This document shows positions 1-6,295 of a stretch of 9,974 nt of DNA, piece by piece. The position numbers and the translations under genes were made by a program. How positions within the stretch are numbered: position 1 is the first letter of the stretch; each line of letters opens with the position of its first letter. The stretch is from contig JARIBR010000136.1 of assembly GCA_029258695.1 (NCBI GenBank), positions 1 through 9,974 on the forward strand, written 5' to 3'. The notes under the pieces were generated by a model. It worked only from the letters and a program-made list of their open reading frames with translations, did not search any database and was not told where the DNA came from. The DNA comes from Quadrisphaera sp. Lineage in GTDB: Bacteria; Actinomycetota; Actinomycetes; Actinomycetales; Quadrisphaeraceae.

Positions 1-1287
1 CGTGGCCCGCGGGAAGGACGCGTTGGAGTCCACCGCGGCGACGCTGATCGCCCGCGGCGCGGAGCTGGGCGAGCCGAGGATGTACGGGGAGTCACCGTCG
101 TTGCCGGCGGAGACCGCGACGATGATGCCGGCGCGCGCGGCGTTGTCGAGGGCGTCGGTGAGGACGTCGTCCCGCAGGCTGAACGTCGAGCCGAGGGAGA
201 GGTTGATGACGTCGAGGTCGTTGGCCACCGCCCAGTCCACCGCCTCGGTCGAGAGGTCGGTGGAACCCTCGCAGCCGAAGACCTTGAGGGCGTAGAGCTC
301 GGCCTCGGGCGCGACGCCGGGGCCGATCCCGAAGCCGTCGGAGTAGGCGCCGGGGCCGTAGGGGCCGGTGAAGGTCTCCCCGTCGGGGGTCACGCCCTGG
401 CCGGCGGCCGTGCCCGCGACGTGGGTGCCGTGGCCCTCGCAGTCGATGGGGTTGGCGTCCGGCTGCGGGATCGTCGCCGGGCTGCCCGCGGGCGCTGCGG
501 CGTTGTAGTCGTCACCGGCGAAGTCGTAGCCGCCGACGACCTTGCTCGTGGGGAAGCTCTCCGAGCCGTCCTCGTCCGCGGTGGCCGCCTCGAACGCCTC
601 GGTGGTCCCCGGCCCGCCGAAGTCGGCGTGGGTGTAGTCGATGCCGGTGTCGATGATGCCGACCTTGACGCCCTCGCCGGTGAGCTCCAGGCCTTCCCAG
701 ACCTCCTCGGGCACGCCGAGGTACGGGACGGACTCCTCGTTGTCGATGGTGTGGGCGACGACCGGCTTGACGGCGGCCACGCTGGGCTGGGCGGCGAGCG
801 CCTCCAGCTCGGACTGCGCGACGGTGACCTTGAGGCCGTTGTAGGCGTCCTGCGTGGCGGCCAGGACCGTGCCGCCGGCCGCCTCGACGGCCGCCTCGAC
901 GGGGGCCTGCTCGGCCCTGATGTCGGCGCGCAGCGCGTCAGCGCTCGCCGCAGACATCCGCTGGCCCGAGGCCTCGGCGTCCGCCATGGCGACGGCCACC
1001 GGCTCGGCCGCGAGCTGGAGCATCACCGTGACCTCGGAGTCACCCTGCAGGGACCGGGGCACGTACCGGTCGATCTTGTCCACGGCGGGGCCCTCGGCGG
1101 TGCTCGGGGCGGCGCCGGGGACCTCCTTCACCCAGTCGGGGACCTTCTGGGTGGCCGCGGACGGCGCTGCCTCGGACTCGGCAGGGGGTGGGGCGTCCGT
1201 GGCCGCGACGGCGAGGGGCGCCGTGGCCATCACGAGGGCCGCGCCGAACGTTCCGGCGAGGGCTGCGGACAGACGTGGTCGTCGCAT
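1..1287 (-). CDS. Secreted S8 (subtilisin-family) serine protease, N-terminal part, cut by window edge
   Basis: This is an extracellular serine endopeptidase; 429 codons are visible and the gene runs off the left edge. Residues 1-28 look like a Sec signal peptide: MRRPR, then a hydrophobic stretch, then an Ala-rich AVA cleavage site. Residues about 85-180 resemble an inhibitor I9 propeptide. The catalytic domain follows, with Asp213 in DTGID, His286 in GHGTHVAG and the oxyanion Asn396 in SAGND. The nucleophilic Ser (GTSMA motif) must lie outside the window. Asp and His are 73 residues apart, against about 32 in subtilisin BPN', so there is an insertion in this stretch. Cys283 and Cys339 could form a disulfide. 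I chose the ATG at 1287 because AGGA sits 5 nt upstream (1293-1296); an in-frame ATG at 1293 has no comparable site. The family call is firm; the substrate and any C-terminal PA or Fn3-like domains cannot be seen. Confidence 0.95.
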   Translation of the reverse strand, partial: MRRPRLSAALAGTFGAALVMATAPLAVAATDAPPPAESEAAPSAATQKVPDWVKEVPGAAPSTAEGPAVDKIDRYVPRSLQGDSEVTVMLQLAAEPVAVAMADAEASGQRMSAASADALRADIRAEQAPVEAAVEAAGGTVLAATQDAYNGLKVTVAQSELEALAAQPSVAAVKPVVAHTIDNEESVPYLGVPEEVWEGLELTGEGVKVGIIDTGIDYTHADFGGPGTTEAFEAATADEDGSESFPTSKVVGGYDFAGDDYNAAAPAGSPATIPQPDANPIDCEGHGTHVAGTAAGQGVTPDGETFTGPYGPGAYSDGFGIGPGVAPEAELYALKVFGCEGSTDLSTEAVDWAVANDLDVINLSLGSTFSLRDDVLTDALDNAARAGIIVAVSAGNDGDSPYILGSPSSAPRAISVAAVDSNASFPRAT

Positions 1288-1310
1288 GAGCATCCTGATC
1301 TCGAGAGGAA

Positions 1311-1334
1311 CCCACGGGCCGCTGTGACCGTGGG
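1311..1334. promoter_or_regulatory. Inverted repeat upstream of the S8 protease gene
   Basis: CCCACGG (1311-1317) and CCGTGGG (1328-1334) form a perfect 7-bp inverted repeat with a 10-bp spacer, 24-47 bp upstream of the protease start. On the minus strand a TACTGT hexamer (1342-1347) just upstream fits the actinobacterial -10 pattern TANNNT, but no -35 sits at the usual distance. The repeat could be an operator or a hairpin in the protease leader. This is seen in sequence only; the function is inferred. Confidence 0.35.
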
Positions 1335-1439
1335 ATCTCAGACAGTAGCGGCACGGTGTCCCGCCTGCGCGCGGTCGGTCAAGTTCCGATCACGCGACGT
1401 GATGGAGCAGGTCTTCAGGGTCGGGTGCACCATGGTCTG

Positions 1440-1877
1440 GTGGCTGACAGCGATGATCCGTTCGACCGCTTCGTCGAGGCGCAGGCCGGCGGCGTGCACG
1501 AGCGCGCGGTGGCCGAGCTGCGCGCGGGGCGCAAGGAGGGCCACTGGATGTGGTTCGAGCTGCCCCAGGTGGCCGGGCTCGGCCGCAGCGCCACCGCCGC
1601 GCGGTACGCCCTGCCGGGGCTCGACGGGCCCGGCGGCGCCCGGGAGTACCTCGCTCACCCCGTGCTGGGGCCGCGGCTCCACGAGTGCGTGGACGCCCTG
1701 CTCGGCCTCGACGGCGACGACCCGGTGGCCGTGGTGGGCGACGTCGACGCCCTGAAGCTGCGCTCGTCGATGACGCTGTTCGCTCGTGCGTCGCCCGGCG
1801 ACCCGACGTTCCGCGCGGTGCTGGCGCAGTACTTCGGCGCGCAGGAGGACCCGGCGACCCTGGAGCGTCTCGGCTGA
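1440..1877 (+). CDS. DUF1810 family protein
   Basis: The protein has about 145 residues and no established function. It matches DUF1810 (PF08837) from end to end: DPFDRFVEAQ near the N-terminus, then HWMWFELPQ, a YLAHPVLGPRL segment, KLRSSMTLF, and a C-terminal QYFGAQEDPATLERL-type end. No signal peptide or membrane segment is visible, so it is probably cytosolic. I place the start at GTG 1440 because the family usually begins a few residues before DPF. It has no clear Shine-Dalgarno site. GTG 1425, with AGGG 4 nt upstream, is a real alternative and adds five residues; a still longer frame reaches back to 1356. It is divergent from the protease and convergent with the methyltransferase, with 16 bp between the stops, so it is probably a single-gene transcript. 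Family assignment is confident; the start is uncertain. Confidence 0.88.
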   Translation: MADSDDPFDRFVEAQAGGVHERAVAELRAGRKEGHWMWFELPQVAGLGRSATAARYALPGLDGPGGAREYLAHPVLGPRLHECVDALLGLDGDDPVAVVGDVDALKLRSSMTLFARASPGDPTFRAVLAQYFGAQEDPATLERLG

Positions 1878-1886
1878 GACGCTCCA
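1861..1886. terminator. Bidirectional hairpin terminator between convergent genes
   Basis: TGGAGCGTCTC (1861-1871) pairs perfectly with GAGACGCTCCA (1876-1886) to give an 11-bp stem with a 4-nt GGCT loop. It covers the end and stop codon of the DUF1810 gene and lies 8 bp beyond the methyltransferase stop. It can therefore end transcripts from both sides. There is no T-tract, which is common for actinobacterial terminators. Confidence 0.75.
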
Positions 1887-1893
1887 CCGCGGC

Positions 1894-2541
1894 TCAGCGG
1901 GGGCGCACCGCCCGCAGCACCGCGTCGTGGGCGGTGACGGGCCGCCCGTCGGGCCCCTCGACCACGCGCGGCCGTTCCTGCGCGGTGACGACCTCGACCT
2001 CCCCGCTCAACGACGTGGCCATCTCCTGCGCCGTGGCGTAGAGCTCGGGGTCCGGCGGCCGCCTCAGGCCTGTCCCGAGGTCCTGCGGGCTGTGCGCGAC
2101 GACGAGGAGCGTCCCGCCCGGGGCGAGCGCCGTCTCCCAGCGCGCCAGCAGCGCGGCTCGCTCGGGCGCCGGGGCGTGGACGAAGTGGGCCGCGACGAGG
2201 TCGAACGAGCCCGGCGCGGGCTCCCAGGTGCTCAGGTCCCGCTGGAGCCAGCCCACCCGGGCCGCCACCCCGCGCTCGGCGGCGGCGTGGGCACCGCGCT
2301 CCAGGGCGGTGGGAGCGACGTCGACGGCGGTGACGCGCCACCCGCGGACGGCGAGCCACACGGCGTCGGCCCCCTCCCCGCAGCCGGGGTCCAGCGCACG
2401 GCCGGGCTCCAGCGAGGCGACCTCGGCGACGAGCGTCGCGTTCGGCTCCCCGCGCCACACCTGTCCGTGGGCGGAGCGCTGCGCGTACCGCGCCTCCCAG
2501 CGGGCGCCCACGTCGCCACCGTCGGCCGGCTCGTGCGTCAT
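1894..2541 (-). CDS. Class I SAM-dependent methyltransferase
   Basis: This 215-residue cytosolic protein is predicted to transfer a methyl group from S-adenosylmethionine to a small molecule. Motif I is LDPGCGEGAD at residues 50-59 (LDLGCGEG is more usual), followed by VTAVDVAP with the acidic Asp74 expected to hold the ribose. SFDLVAAHFVHAP (112-124) and a LAPGGTLLVVAH strand (139-150) complete the Rossmann core. The N-terminal W-x-x-RY and VWRGEPN resemble the small TehB/thiopurine-methyltransferase-like group, but I cannot fix the substrate. The start ATG overlaps the deaminase stop as ATGA (2538-2541), so translation is probably coupled; a longer frame reaching up to 2757 runs inside the deaminase gene and is unlikely. 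It is the last gene of the exporter operon and ends at the hairpin at 1861-1886. Confidence 0.88.
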   Translation of the reverse strand: MTHEPADGGDVGARWEARYAQRSAHGQVWRGEPNATLVAEVASLEPGRALDPGCGEGADAVWLAVRGWRVTAVDVAPTALERGAHAAAERGVAARVGWLQRDLSTWEPAPGSFDLVAAHFVHAPAPERAALLARWETALAPGGTLLVVAHSPQDLGTGLRRPPDPELYATAQEMATSLSGEVEVVTAQERPRVVEGPDGRPVTAHDAVLRAVRPR

Positions 2542-3008
2542 CGCTGCGCGGCCGCCTCGCGGAAGGGTGCGAGCCCCTCCTCCTCCAGCACCGGGCCCTC
2601 CACCACGGTGGCCGCGTCGGAGGAGTCGACCACGTCGGCGCACCGCAGGGAGAAGGTCGGCGACGACGGCAGCACCGCGGAGAACGCGGGGGACGAGACG
2701 GCGAAGACGATGCGCCCGACGCCCGCCCACACCATCGCCGCGCTGCACATCGGGCACGGCTCACCGCTGGCGTAGACCGTCGCGCCCACCAGGGCGGCGC
2801 GCTCGCCCGCGGGCAGGGCCAGCATCGCCACCGTCTCGGCGTGCGCCGTGGGGTCGTCGGTGGAGTCGGCCTGGTTGCGCCCGGTGGAGAGCACCTCGCC
2901 GCCGGCCGAGACCACGACGGCACCGAACGGCGCGTCCCCGCCCCGGTGAGCCTCGTGGGCCAGCTCGACGCTGGCGCGCAGGTGGGTGAGGTCGCTCTCG
3001 TTGGTCAT
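2538..3008 (-). CDS. Zinc-dependent nucleoside/guanine-type deaminase
   Basis: This 156-residue protein belongs to the cytidine/deoxycytidylate deaminase-like fold. It has the zinc site HAE (His56, with Glu58 as the proton shuttle) and PCPMC (Cys85 and Cys88). DAPFGAVVV (25-33) and GRNQADSTDDPTAHAE are typical of the guanine deaminase/TadA-like nucleoside deaminase branch, and the length is that of bacterial guanine deaminases. The expected reaction is hydrolytic deamination of a purine or related base; whether the substrate is guanine or a modified base cannot be told. The ATG at 3008 overlaps the exporter stop (ATGA, 3005-3008), and the gene's own stop overlaps the methyltransferase start in the same way. 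It is therefore the middle cistron of a coupled three-gene operon. The all-Zn-ligand motif suggests an active enzyme. Confidence 0.9.
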   Translation of the reverse strand: MTNESDLTHLRASVELAHEAHRGGDAPFGAVVVSAGGEVLSTGRNQADSTDDPTAHAETVAMLALPAGERAALVGATVYASGEPCPMCSAAMVWAGVGRIVFAVSSPAFSAVLPSSPTFSLRCADVVDSSDAATVVEGPVLEEEGLAPFREAAAQR

Positions 3009-4006
3009 GGGTCCAGGGTCCACGCCAGCCCCGAGGCGCGCCGCTCGGGGCCCGCGCCCGCGGAGCGGTCGCGCCGGACCAGGACCACCCCCGCCACGAC
3101 GAGGGCGCCGCCGAGGACCTGGACGAGCCCCAGCGACTGGCCCAGCAGCACCCAGGCGAGGGCCGCAGCGAAGAGCACCTCCGTGAGGCCGGCGAAGGAC
3201 GCCAGACGAGAGCCCAAGCGCCGTGCGGCGACGATGCCGCTGGTGTACGCCAGGGCGGCGGAGACCAGCGTGAGGGCCGCGACGACGACCCACGGGCTCG
3301 CCGCGCGGCCGAGCAGCACCACCGCGTCGCTGGAGGCCACCATCGGCAGCACCCCGAGCGCACCGGCGAGCCCCAGGGCCGCGGCGGCGACGACGAGCCC
3401 TCCGGCGGCGAGCACGATCGGCGGCAGCCCCGGTGTCGGACGCCCGCCGATGACGAAGTACACCGCGAGACCGCAGGCCGCGAAGAGCGCCCACGCCACC
3501 CCGACGAGGTCGACGTCGGCGGCGCCTCCGAGCACGTCGAGGACGAGCACGACCCCGCCGACGGCCACGGCGGCGCCCAGGATCGTCGAGGATCCGGGAG
3601 GCTGACGGTGGACCACCCAGACCCACACCACGACGATCAGCGGGGCCAGGTACTCGACGAGCAGCGCGGTCCCGACGTCGAGGGTCACCACGGCGGAGAA
3701 GAAGCCGAGCTGGGCGCCGGCGATGGCCAGCAGGCCGTAGAGCGCGATCACCCCGGCGTCGCGGCGCAGCACGTGCCAGCGGCCGCGCAGGCTGAGCGCC
3801 GCCGGGACGGCGAGGACGATCGCGGCTCCCAGGATCCGCGCGGTGACCGCGGCGCCGGGGCTCCAGCCGGCGTCGAGGAGGCTCTTCGCCAGGGGGCCCG
3901 CGGTGGCGAAGCTCGCCGCGGACAGCAGCGCGACCCACAGACCCGACGCTGCGCCGGCGTGGCCCGCGGGTGTGGTGCGCTGCGGGCGTGCGTGGGTGAC
4001 CGCCAT
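3005..4006 (-). CDS. EamA/DMT-family membrane transporter
   Basis: This 333-residue integral membrane protein of the drug/metabolite transporter superfamily has two EamA repeats, about residues 24-157 and 168-311, and roughly ten hydrophobic helices. Characteristic stretches are ARILGAAIVL in repeat 1, the EYLAPLIVVVWVW helix, and LTEVLFAAALAWVLLGQ near the end of repeat 2. It probably exports a small metabolite or toxic compound; characterised relatives export amino acids, nucleosides or drugs. The start ATG at 4006 has a strong AGGAGG site (plus-strand CCTCCT 4011-4016). It is the first gene of the operon with the deaminase and methyltransferase and is transcribed from the promoter at 4075-4103. 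Its divergent neighbour encodes a CGNR regulator that is the obvious candidate to control it. The substrate is unknown. Confidence 0.92.
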   Translation of the reverse strand: MAVTHARPQRTTPAGHAGAASGLWVALLSAASFATAGPLAKSLLDAGWSPGAAVTARILGAAIVLAVPAALSLRGRWHVLRRDAGVIALYGLLAIAGAQLGFFSAVVTLDVGTALLVEYLAPLIVVVWVWVVHRQPPGSSTILGAAVAVGGVVLVLDVLGGAADVDLVGVAWALFAACGLAVYFVIGGRPTPGLPPIVLAAGGLVVAAAALGLAGALGVLPMVASSDAVVLLGRAASPWVVVAALTLVSAALAYTSGIVAARRLGSRLASFAGLTEVLFAAALAWVLLGQSLGLVQVLGGALVVAGVVLVRRDRSAGAGPERRASGLAWTLDP

Positions 4007-4010
4007 GAGA

Positions 4011-4016
4011 CCTCCT
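4011..4016 (-). promoter_or_regulatory. Strong ribosome binding site of the exporter gene
   Basis: AGGAGG on the minus strand lies 4 nt upstream of the ATG at 4006 and fixes that start. It is stronger than the sites of the two coupled genes that follow, which rely on overlap with the gene before. Confidence 0.8.
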
Positions 4017-4061
4017 GTGTCGAGCCCCCGTCGCTCGACGCGTCAATCAGGGGTCACTGTC

Positions 4062-4067
4062 TACGAT
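4062..4067 (+). promoter_or_regulatory. Possible -10 element for the CGNR regulator gene
   Basis: TACGAT fits the TANNNT -10 pattern and would give a leader of about 30 nt before GTG 4105. No convincing -35 is seen at 16-18 bp. TAAACT at 4079-4084 is an alternative -10. Confidence 0.25.
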
Positions 4068-4069
4068 GG

Positions 4070-4098
4070 TCCTGACCGTAAACTGGATCGAGTCAGGA
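4070..4098. promoter_or_regulatory. Putative operator: inverted repeat over the exporter promoter
   Basis: TCCTGAC (4070-4076) and GTCAGGA (4092-4098) are a perfect 7-bp inverted repeat with a 15-bp spacer and 22 bp between centres, about two helical turns. The repeat overlaps the -10 hexamer and reaches the first base of the -35 hexamer of the minus-strand promoter. The right arm also covers the AGG of the regulator's own ribosome binding site, so the same repeat could form an RNA hairpin in the regulator transcript. GAGTCA is also directly repeated at 4090-4095 and 4097-4102. The binding protein is inferred, most simply the adjacent CGNR regulator. Confidence 0.5.
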
Positions 4099-4103
4099 GT
4101 CAA
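4075..4103 (-). promoter_or_regulatory. Promoter of the exporter-deaminase-methyltransferase operon
   Basis: On the minus strand, TTGACT (4098-4103) is followed after exactly 17 bp by TACGGT (4075-4080). This matches the housekeeping actinobacterial consensus TTGAC-n17-TANNNT. Transcription would start near 4068 and give a leader of about 60 nt before the ATG at 4006. It is the best-formed promoter in the window. Confidence 0.6.
4095..4099 (+). promoter_or_regulatory. Ribosome binding site deciding the CGNR regulator start
   Basis: AGGAG lies 5 nt before GTG 4105. The in-frame ATG at 4066 has no such site and falls inside the promoter/operator region, so GTG 4105 is preferred. Confidence 0.7.
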
Positions 4104-4104
4104 C

Positions 4105-4653
4105 GTGATCATCGCCCGTGACGTCGGGGTGTCGCTGACCATGGCCGCCGCGCTGGTGAACACCGCCGCCACCGACGACCACCCCGACCAGATGGTCGCC
4201 GTGGCCGACCTCGACGCGTTCATCACCCGGTGGGACGACGGCGGCACCTCGCTCCCCAGCGAGGACGACCTGCACGAGGTGAGGGACCTGCGCGGCGTCG
4301 TCCACGAGGTGTGGTCGGCCTCCGAGGAGCGCGCCGTCGCCCACGTCAACGCGCTGGCGGCCCGCGGCTCCGGGCCGCCGCGGCTGGTGCGTCATGACGG
4401 CTTCGGCTGGCACGTGCACGCCACCGAGGCGTCCGACCCCGCCGCCACCCGGCTGCGCGTCGAGATCGCCATGGCCCTGACGGACGTCGTCCGCGCTGAG
4501 GAGCTGGACCGCCTCGGCGCGTGCGCCCGGCCAGGGTGCGCCCACGTGCTGGTCGATCTCTCCCGCAACCGCTCGCGGCGCTTCTGCGACGAGGGGTGCG
4601 CCAACCGCGAGCACGCGGCGGCCTACCGCGCCCGTCGCTCCTCCAGGCTCTGA
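4105..4653 (+). CDS. CGNR zinc-finger, ABATE-domain transcriptional regulator
   Basis: This 182-residue protein has the two-part build of this actinobacterial regulator family: an N-terminal ABATE-like domain (about 1-130) and a C-terminal CGNR zinc finger. The likely zinc ligands are Cys140, Cys145, Cys161 and Cys165, spaced C-x4-C-x15-C-x3-C, followed by the basic HAAAYRARR tail. The signature CGNR reads CANR here, a conservative change. The family is annotated as putative stress-induced transcription regulators; direct functional evidence is sparse. The start is GTG 4105, set by AGGAG at 4095-4099; a longer frame from ATG 4066 would add 13 residues. It is divergent from the exporter operon with 98 bp between start codons, and that gap holds an inverted repeat over the exporter promoter. 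It probably regulates the operon and itself. Confidence 0.88.
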   Translation: MIIARDVGVSLTMAAALVNTAATDDHPDQMVAVADLDAFITRWDDGGTSLPSEDDLHEVRDLRGVVHEVWSASEERAVAHVNALAARGSGPPRLVRHDGFGWHVHATEASDPAATRLRVEIAMALTDVVRAEELDRLGACARPGCAHVLVDLSRNRSRRFCDEGCANREHAAAYRARRSSRL

Positions 4654-4682
4654 CGGGCCGCTCGGGCGCTCGGGCCTCTCAG
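4650..4682. terminator. Weak hairpin between convergent regulator and larE stops
   Basis: CTGA (4650-4653) pairs with TCAG (4679-4682) and GGCC (4656-4659) with GGCC (4673-4676), giving an interrupted stem that spans both stop codons. The loop includes a tandem GCTCGGGC (4660-4675). It could end both transcripts, but the stem is imperfect and there is no T-tract. Confidence 0.3.
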
Positions 4683-5512
4683 GTCGCGGGCAGCACGTTC
4701 AGCGAGCCGGACCGGAACGGCGCGACGGCGACCTCGCCGTCGAAGCCGGCCACCGCGAGCGCCGGACCGAGGCCGTCCAGGGACGCGACGTCGTCGACGA
4801 CGGCGGCGCCCACCTCCACGCGCACCCCCGCGTCGCCCAGGTCGCGCACCCTCAGGTCACCCAGGACGACGCCGGCGCCGGCGGCCAGCGCGCGCACCGA
4901 CGTCTCCGCGACGTCGACCCGCGCGAGCCGGGCCGGCGTGATCTCCAGGCCGTGGGCGATGCGGCTGGACAGGCACGCCGCGGCCGGCTTGTCCGACGTC
5001 TCCAGACCCCACGAGCGGCTGACGGCGCGCACCTCGTCCTTGGAGAGCCCGGTCTCAGCCAGCGGCTCGCGCACCCCGCGCTCGGTGGCGGCGCGCATCC
5101 CCGGGCGGAACGCCGAGCGGCGGTCGTCCGCGTTGGTGCCCGTCACCACCGTGCCGCCCCACGCGGTCGCCAGCGGCGCGAGGGTGTCGAGCAGGGTGGC
5201 CTTGCAGAAGTAGCAGCGCTGCCCGGAGTTGGCGCGGTAACCGTCGACGTCCATCTCGGCGGTGTCCACGGTGCGGTGCTCCACGCCCAGGGCGGTCGCG
5301 ACGGCCCGGGCCGCCTCGAGCTCGCCGGAGGCCAGGCTCGCCGACACGGCGGTGACGGACACCACGGCGTCCGGACCGAGGGCGCGCGCCGCGGCCGCCA
5401 GGACGAGGGCGGAGTCCGCCCCGCCGGAGAAGGCGACGATGATGCGCTCGTGCCCGACGAACCAGCCCAGGAGCGCGGCCGCACGGCCGCCGACGTCGGT
5501 GGGGTCGCTCAC
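4679..5512 (-). CDS. larE: LarE, ATP-dependent sacrificial sulfur transferase for NPN cofactor
   Basis: The protein has 277 residues. LarE adenylylates the carboxylates of pyridinium-3,5-biscarboxylate mononucleotide and replaces each with a thiocarboxylate, giving the nickel-pincer nucleotide precursor. The PP-loop is SGGADS (29-34). SGQRCYFCK (96-104) and the TGTNADDRR stretch (124-132) are family hallmarks. Cys180 in KPAAACLSSRI corresponds to Cys176 of Lactobacillus plantarum LarE, the residue that gives up its sulfur. No extra cysteines follow it, which fits the sacrificial type and not the 4Fe-4S type. The start is GTG 5512, the most upstream start available; its ribosome site is weak. 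It is transcribed away from larB-larC with only 6 bp between start codons, and converges with the CGNR regulator. Confidence 0.95.
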   Translation of the reverse strand: MSDPTDVGGRAAALLGWFVGHERIIVAFSGGADSALVLAAAARALGPDAVVSVTAVSASLASGELEAARAVATALGVEHRTVDTAEMDVDGYRANSGQRCYFCKATLLDTLAPLATAWGGTVVTGTNADDRRSAFRPGMRAATERGVREPLAETGLSKDEVRAVSRSWGLETSDKPAAACLSSRIAHGLEITPARLARVDVAETSVRALAAGAGVVLGDLRVRDLGDAGVRVEVGAAVVDDVASLDGLGPALAVAGFDGEVAVAPFRSGSLNVLPAT

Positions 5513-5518
5513 CGCTCG

Positions 5519-6295
5519 ATGCTCTCACGCAGCCTCGCCCCGGGGCCGGCCGGCGAGGGGGCGTCAGCCGCCGAGCGCCCGCCCAGCGCCGACCTCGGCT
5601 TCGCCCGGCTCGACCTCGACCGCGCCGCGCGCACCGGGCACCCCGAGGTGGTCTACGCCGCCGGCAAGACACCCGCCCAGACCACCGCGATCCTCGCCCG
5701 GCTGCACGCCGCGCACCCGGAGCGCGCCGTGCTCGCCACCCGGTGCGACGCCGCGACTCTCACCGCGGCCCGCGAGGCCTTCGCCGGCGAGCCGGACCTC
5801 GACGTCGACGAGACGAGCGCCACCGTGCTGCTCGGCCCGCTGCCGCCCCCCGCGGGCAGCGTCGTCGTGGTCGCCGCAGGAACGTCCGACCTGCCCGTGG
5901 CCACCGAGGCCCTGCGCGCCGCCCGCGCCCACGGCGTCGAGGCGCACCTGGTCACCGACGTCGGCGTCGCCGGGCTGCACCGGCTGCTGGCCGAGCTGCC
6001 GCAGATCACCCCCGCCGACGCGGTGGTCGCCGTGGCGGGCATGGAGGGTGCGCTCCCGTCGGTGCTCGCCGGCCTGGTCGCCGCGCCGATGGTGGCGGTC
6101 CCCACCTCGACCGGCTACGGGTGGTCGATGGACGGCCTGACGGCCTTCGCCGCGATGCTCGTCTCCTGCGCCCCCGGCGTCACGGCGGTGGGCGTGGACA
6201 ACGGGTACGGCGCGGGGGTGGCGGCCGCGCGGATCGCCCGCCCGGTCGGGCTCGCGAGATCGCGCGCCGAGGACGTCGACGGGTCGCAGCGGTGA
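5519..6295 (+). CDS. larB: LarB, nicotinic acid adenine dinucleotide carboxylase/hydrolase
   Basis: This 258-residue protein catalyses the first step of NPN cofactor synthesis: carboxylation of the pyridinium ring of nicotinic acid adenine dinucleotide and cleavage of its phosphoanhydride. The N-terminal part has the LGFARLDLDRA and EVVYAAGKTPAQ motifs. The C-terminal part (about 115-245) is PurE-like, with GTSDLPVA (121-128), AGMEGALPSV and SCAPGVTAVGVDNGYGAG. Glu176 and Cys217 line up with Glu180 and Cys221, reported as catalytic in the L. plantarum enzyme. The ATG at 5519 is the only plausible start before the first motif; no Shine-Dalgarno site is visible near it, so initiation may be leaderless or weak. 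The stop overlaps the larC start (GTGA, 6292-6295), so larB and larC form one coupled unit. Confidence 0.95.
   Translation: MLSRSLAPGPAGEGASAAERPPSADLGFARLDLDRAARTGHPEVVYAAGKTPAQTTAILARLHAAHPERAVLATRCDAATLTAAREAFAGEPDLDVDETSATVLLGPLPPPAGSVVVVAAGTSDLPVATEALRAARAHGVEAHLVTDVGVAGLHRLLAELPQITPADAVVAVAGMEGALPSVLAGLVAAPMVAVPTSTGYGWSMDGLTAFAAMLVSCAPGVTAVGVDNGYGAGVAAARIARPVGLARSRAEDVDGSQR

Noticed and set aside
421..1755. 444-codon plus-strand frame opposite the S8 protease
   Set aside because: It lies antisense to a clear protease catalytic domain and crosses into DUF1810 in the wrong frame.
1655..2923. 422-codon minus-strand frame across the DUF1810, methyltransferase and deaminase genes
   Set aside because: The translation is Arg/Pro/Ala-rich with no family motif and overlaps three well-supported genes in other frames; long spurious frames are expected at this GC content.
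4660..4675. Tandem GCTCGGGC repeat
   Set aside because: Only two 8-bp units in very GC-rich DNA; treated as part of a weak terminator and not as a repeat element.
5475..5490. GCGGCCG-CA-CGGCCGC palindrome near the larE start
   Set aside because: It lies in Gly/Arg/Ala codons of larE, and the 2-nt loop is too tight for a good RNA hairpin; chance GC symmetry is likely.
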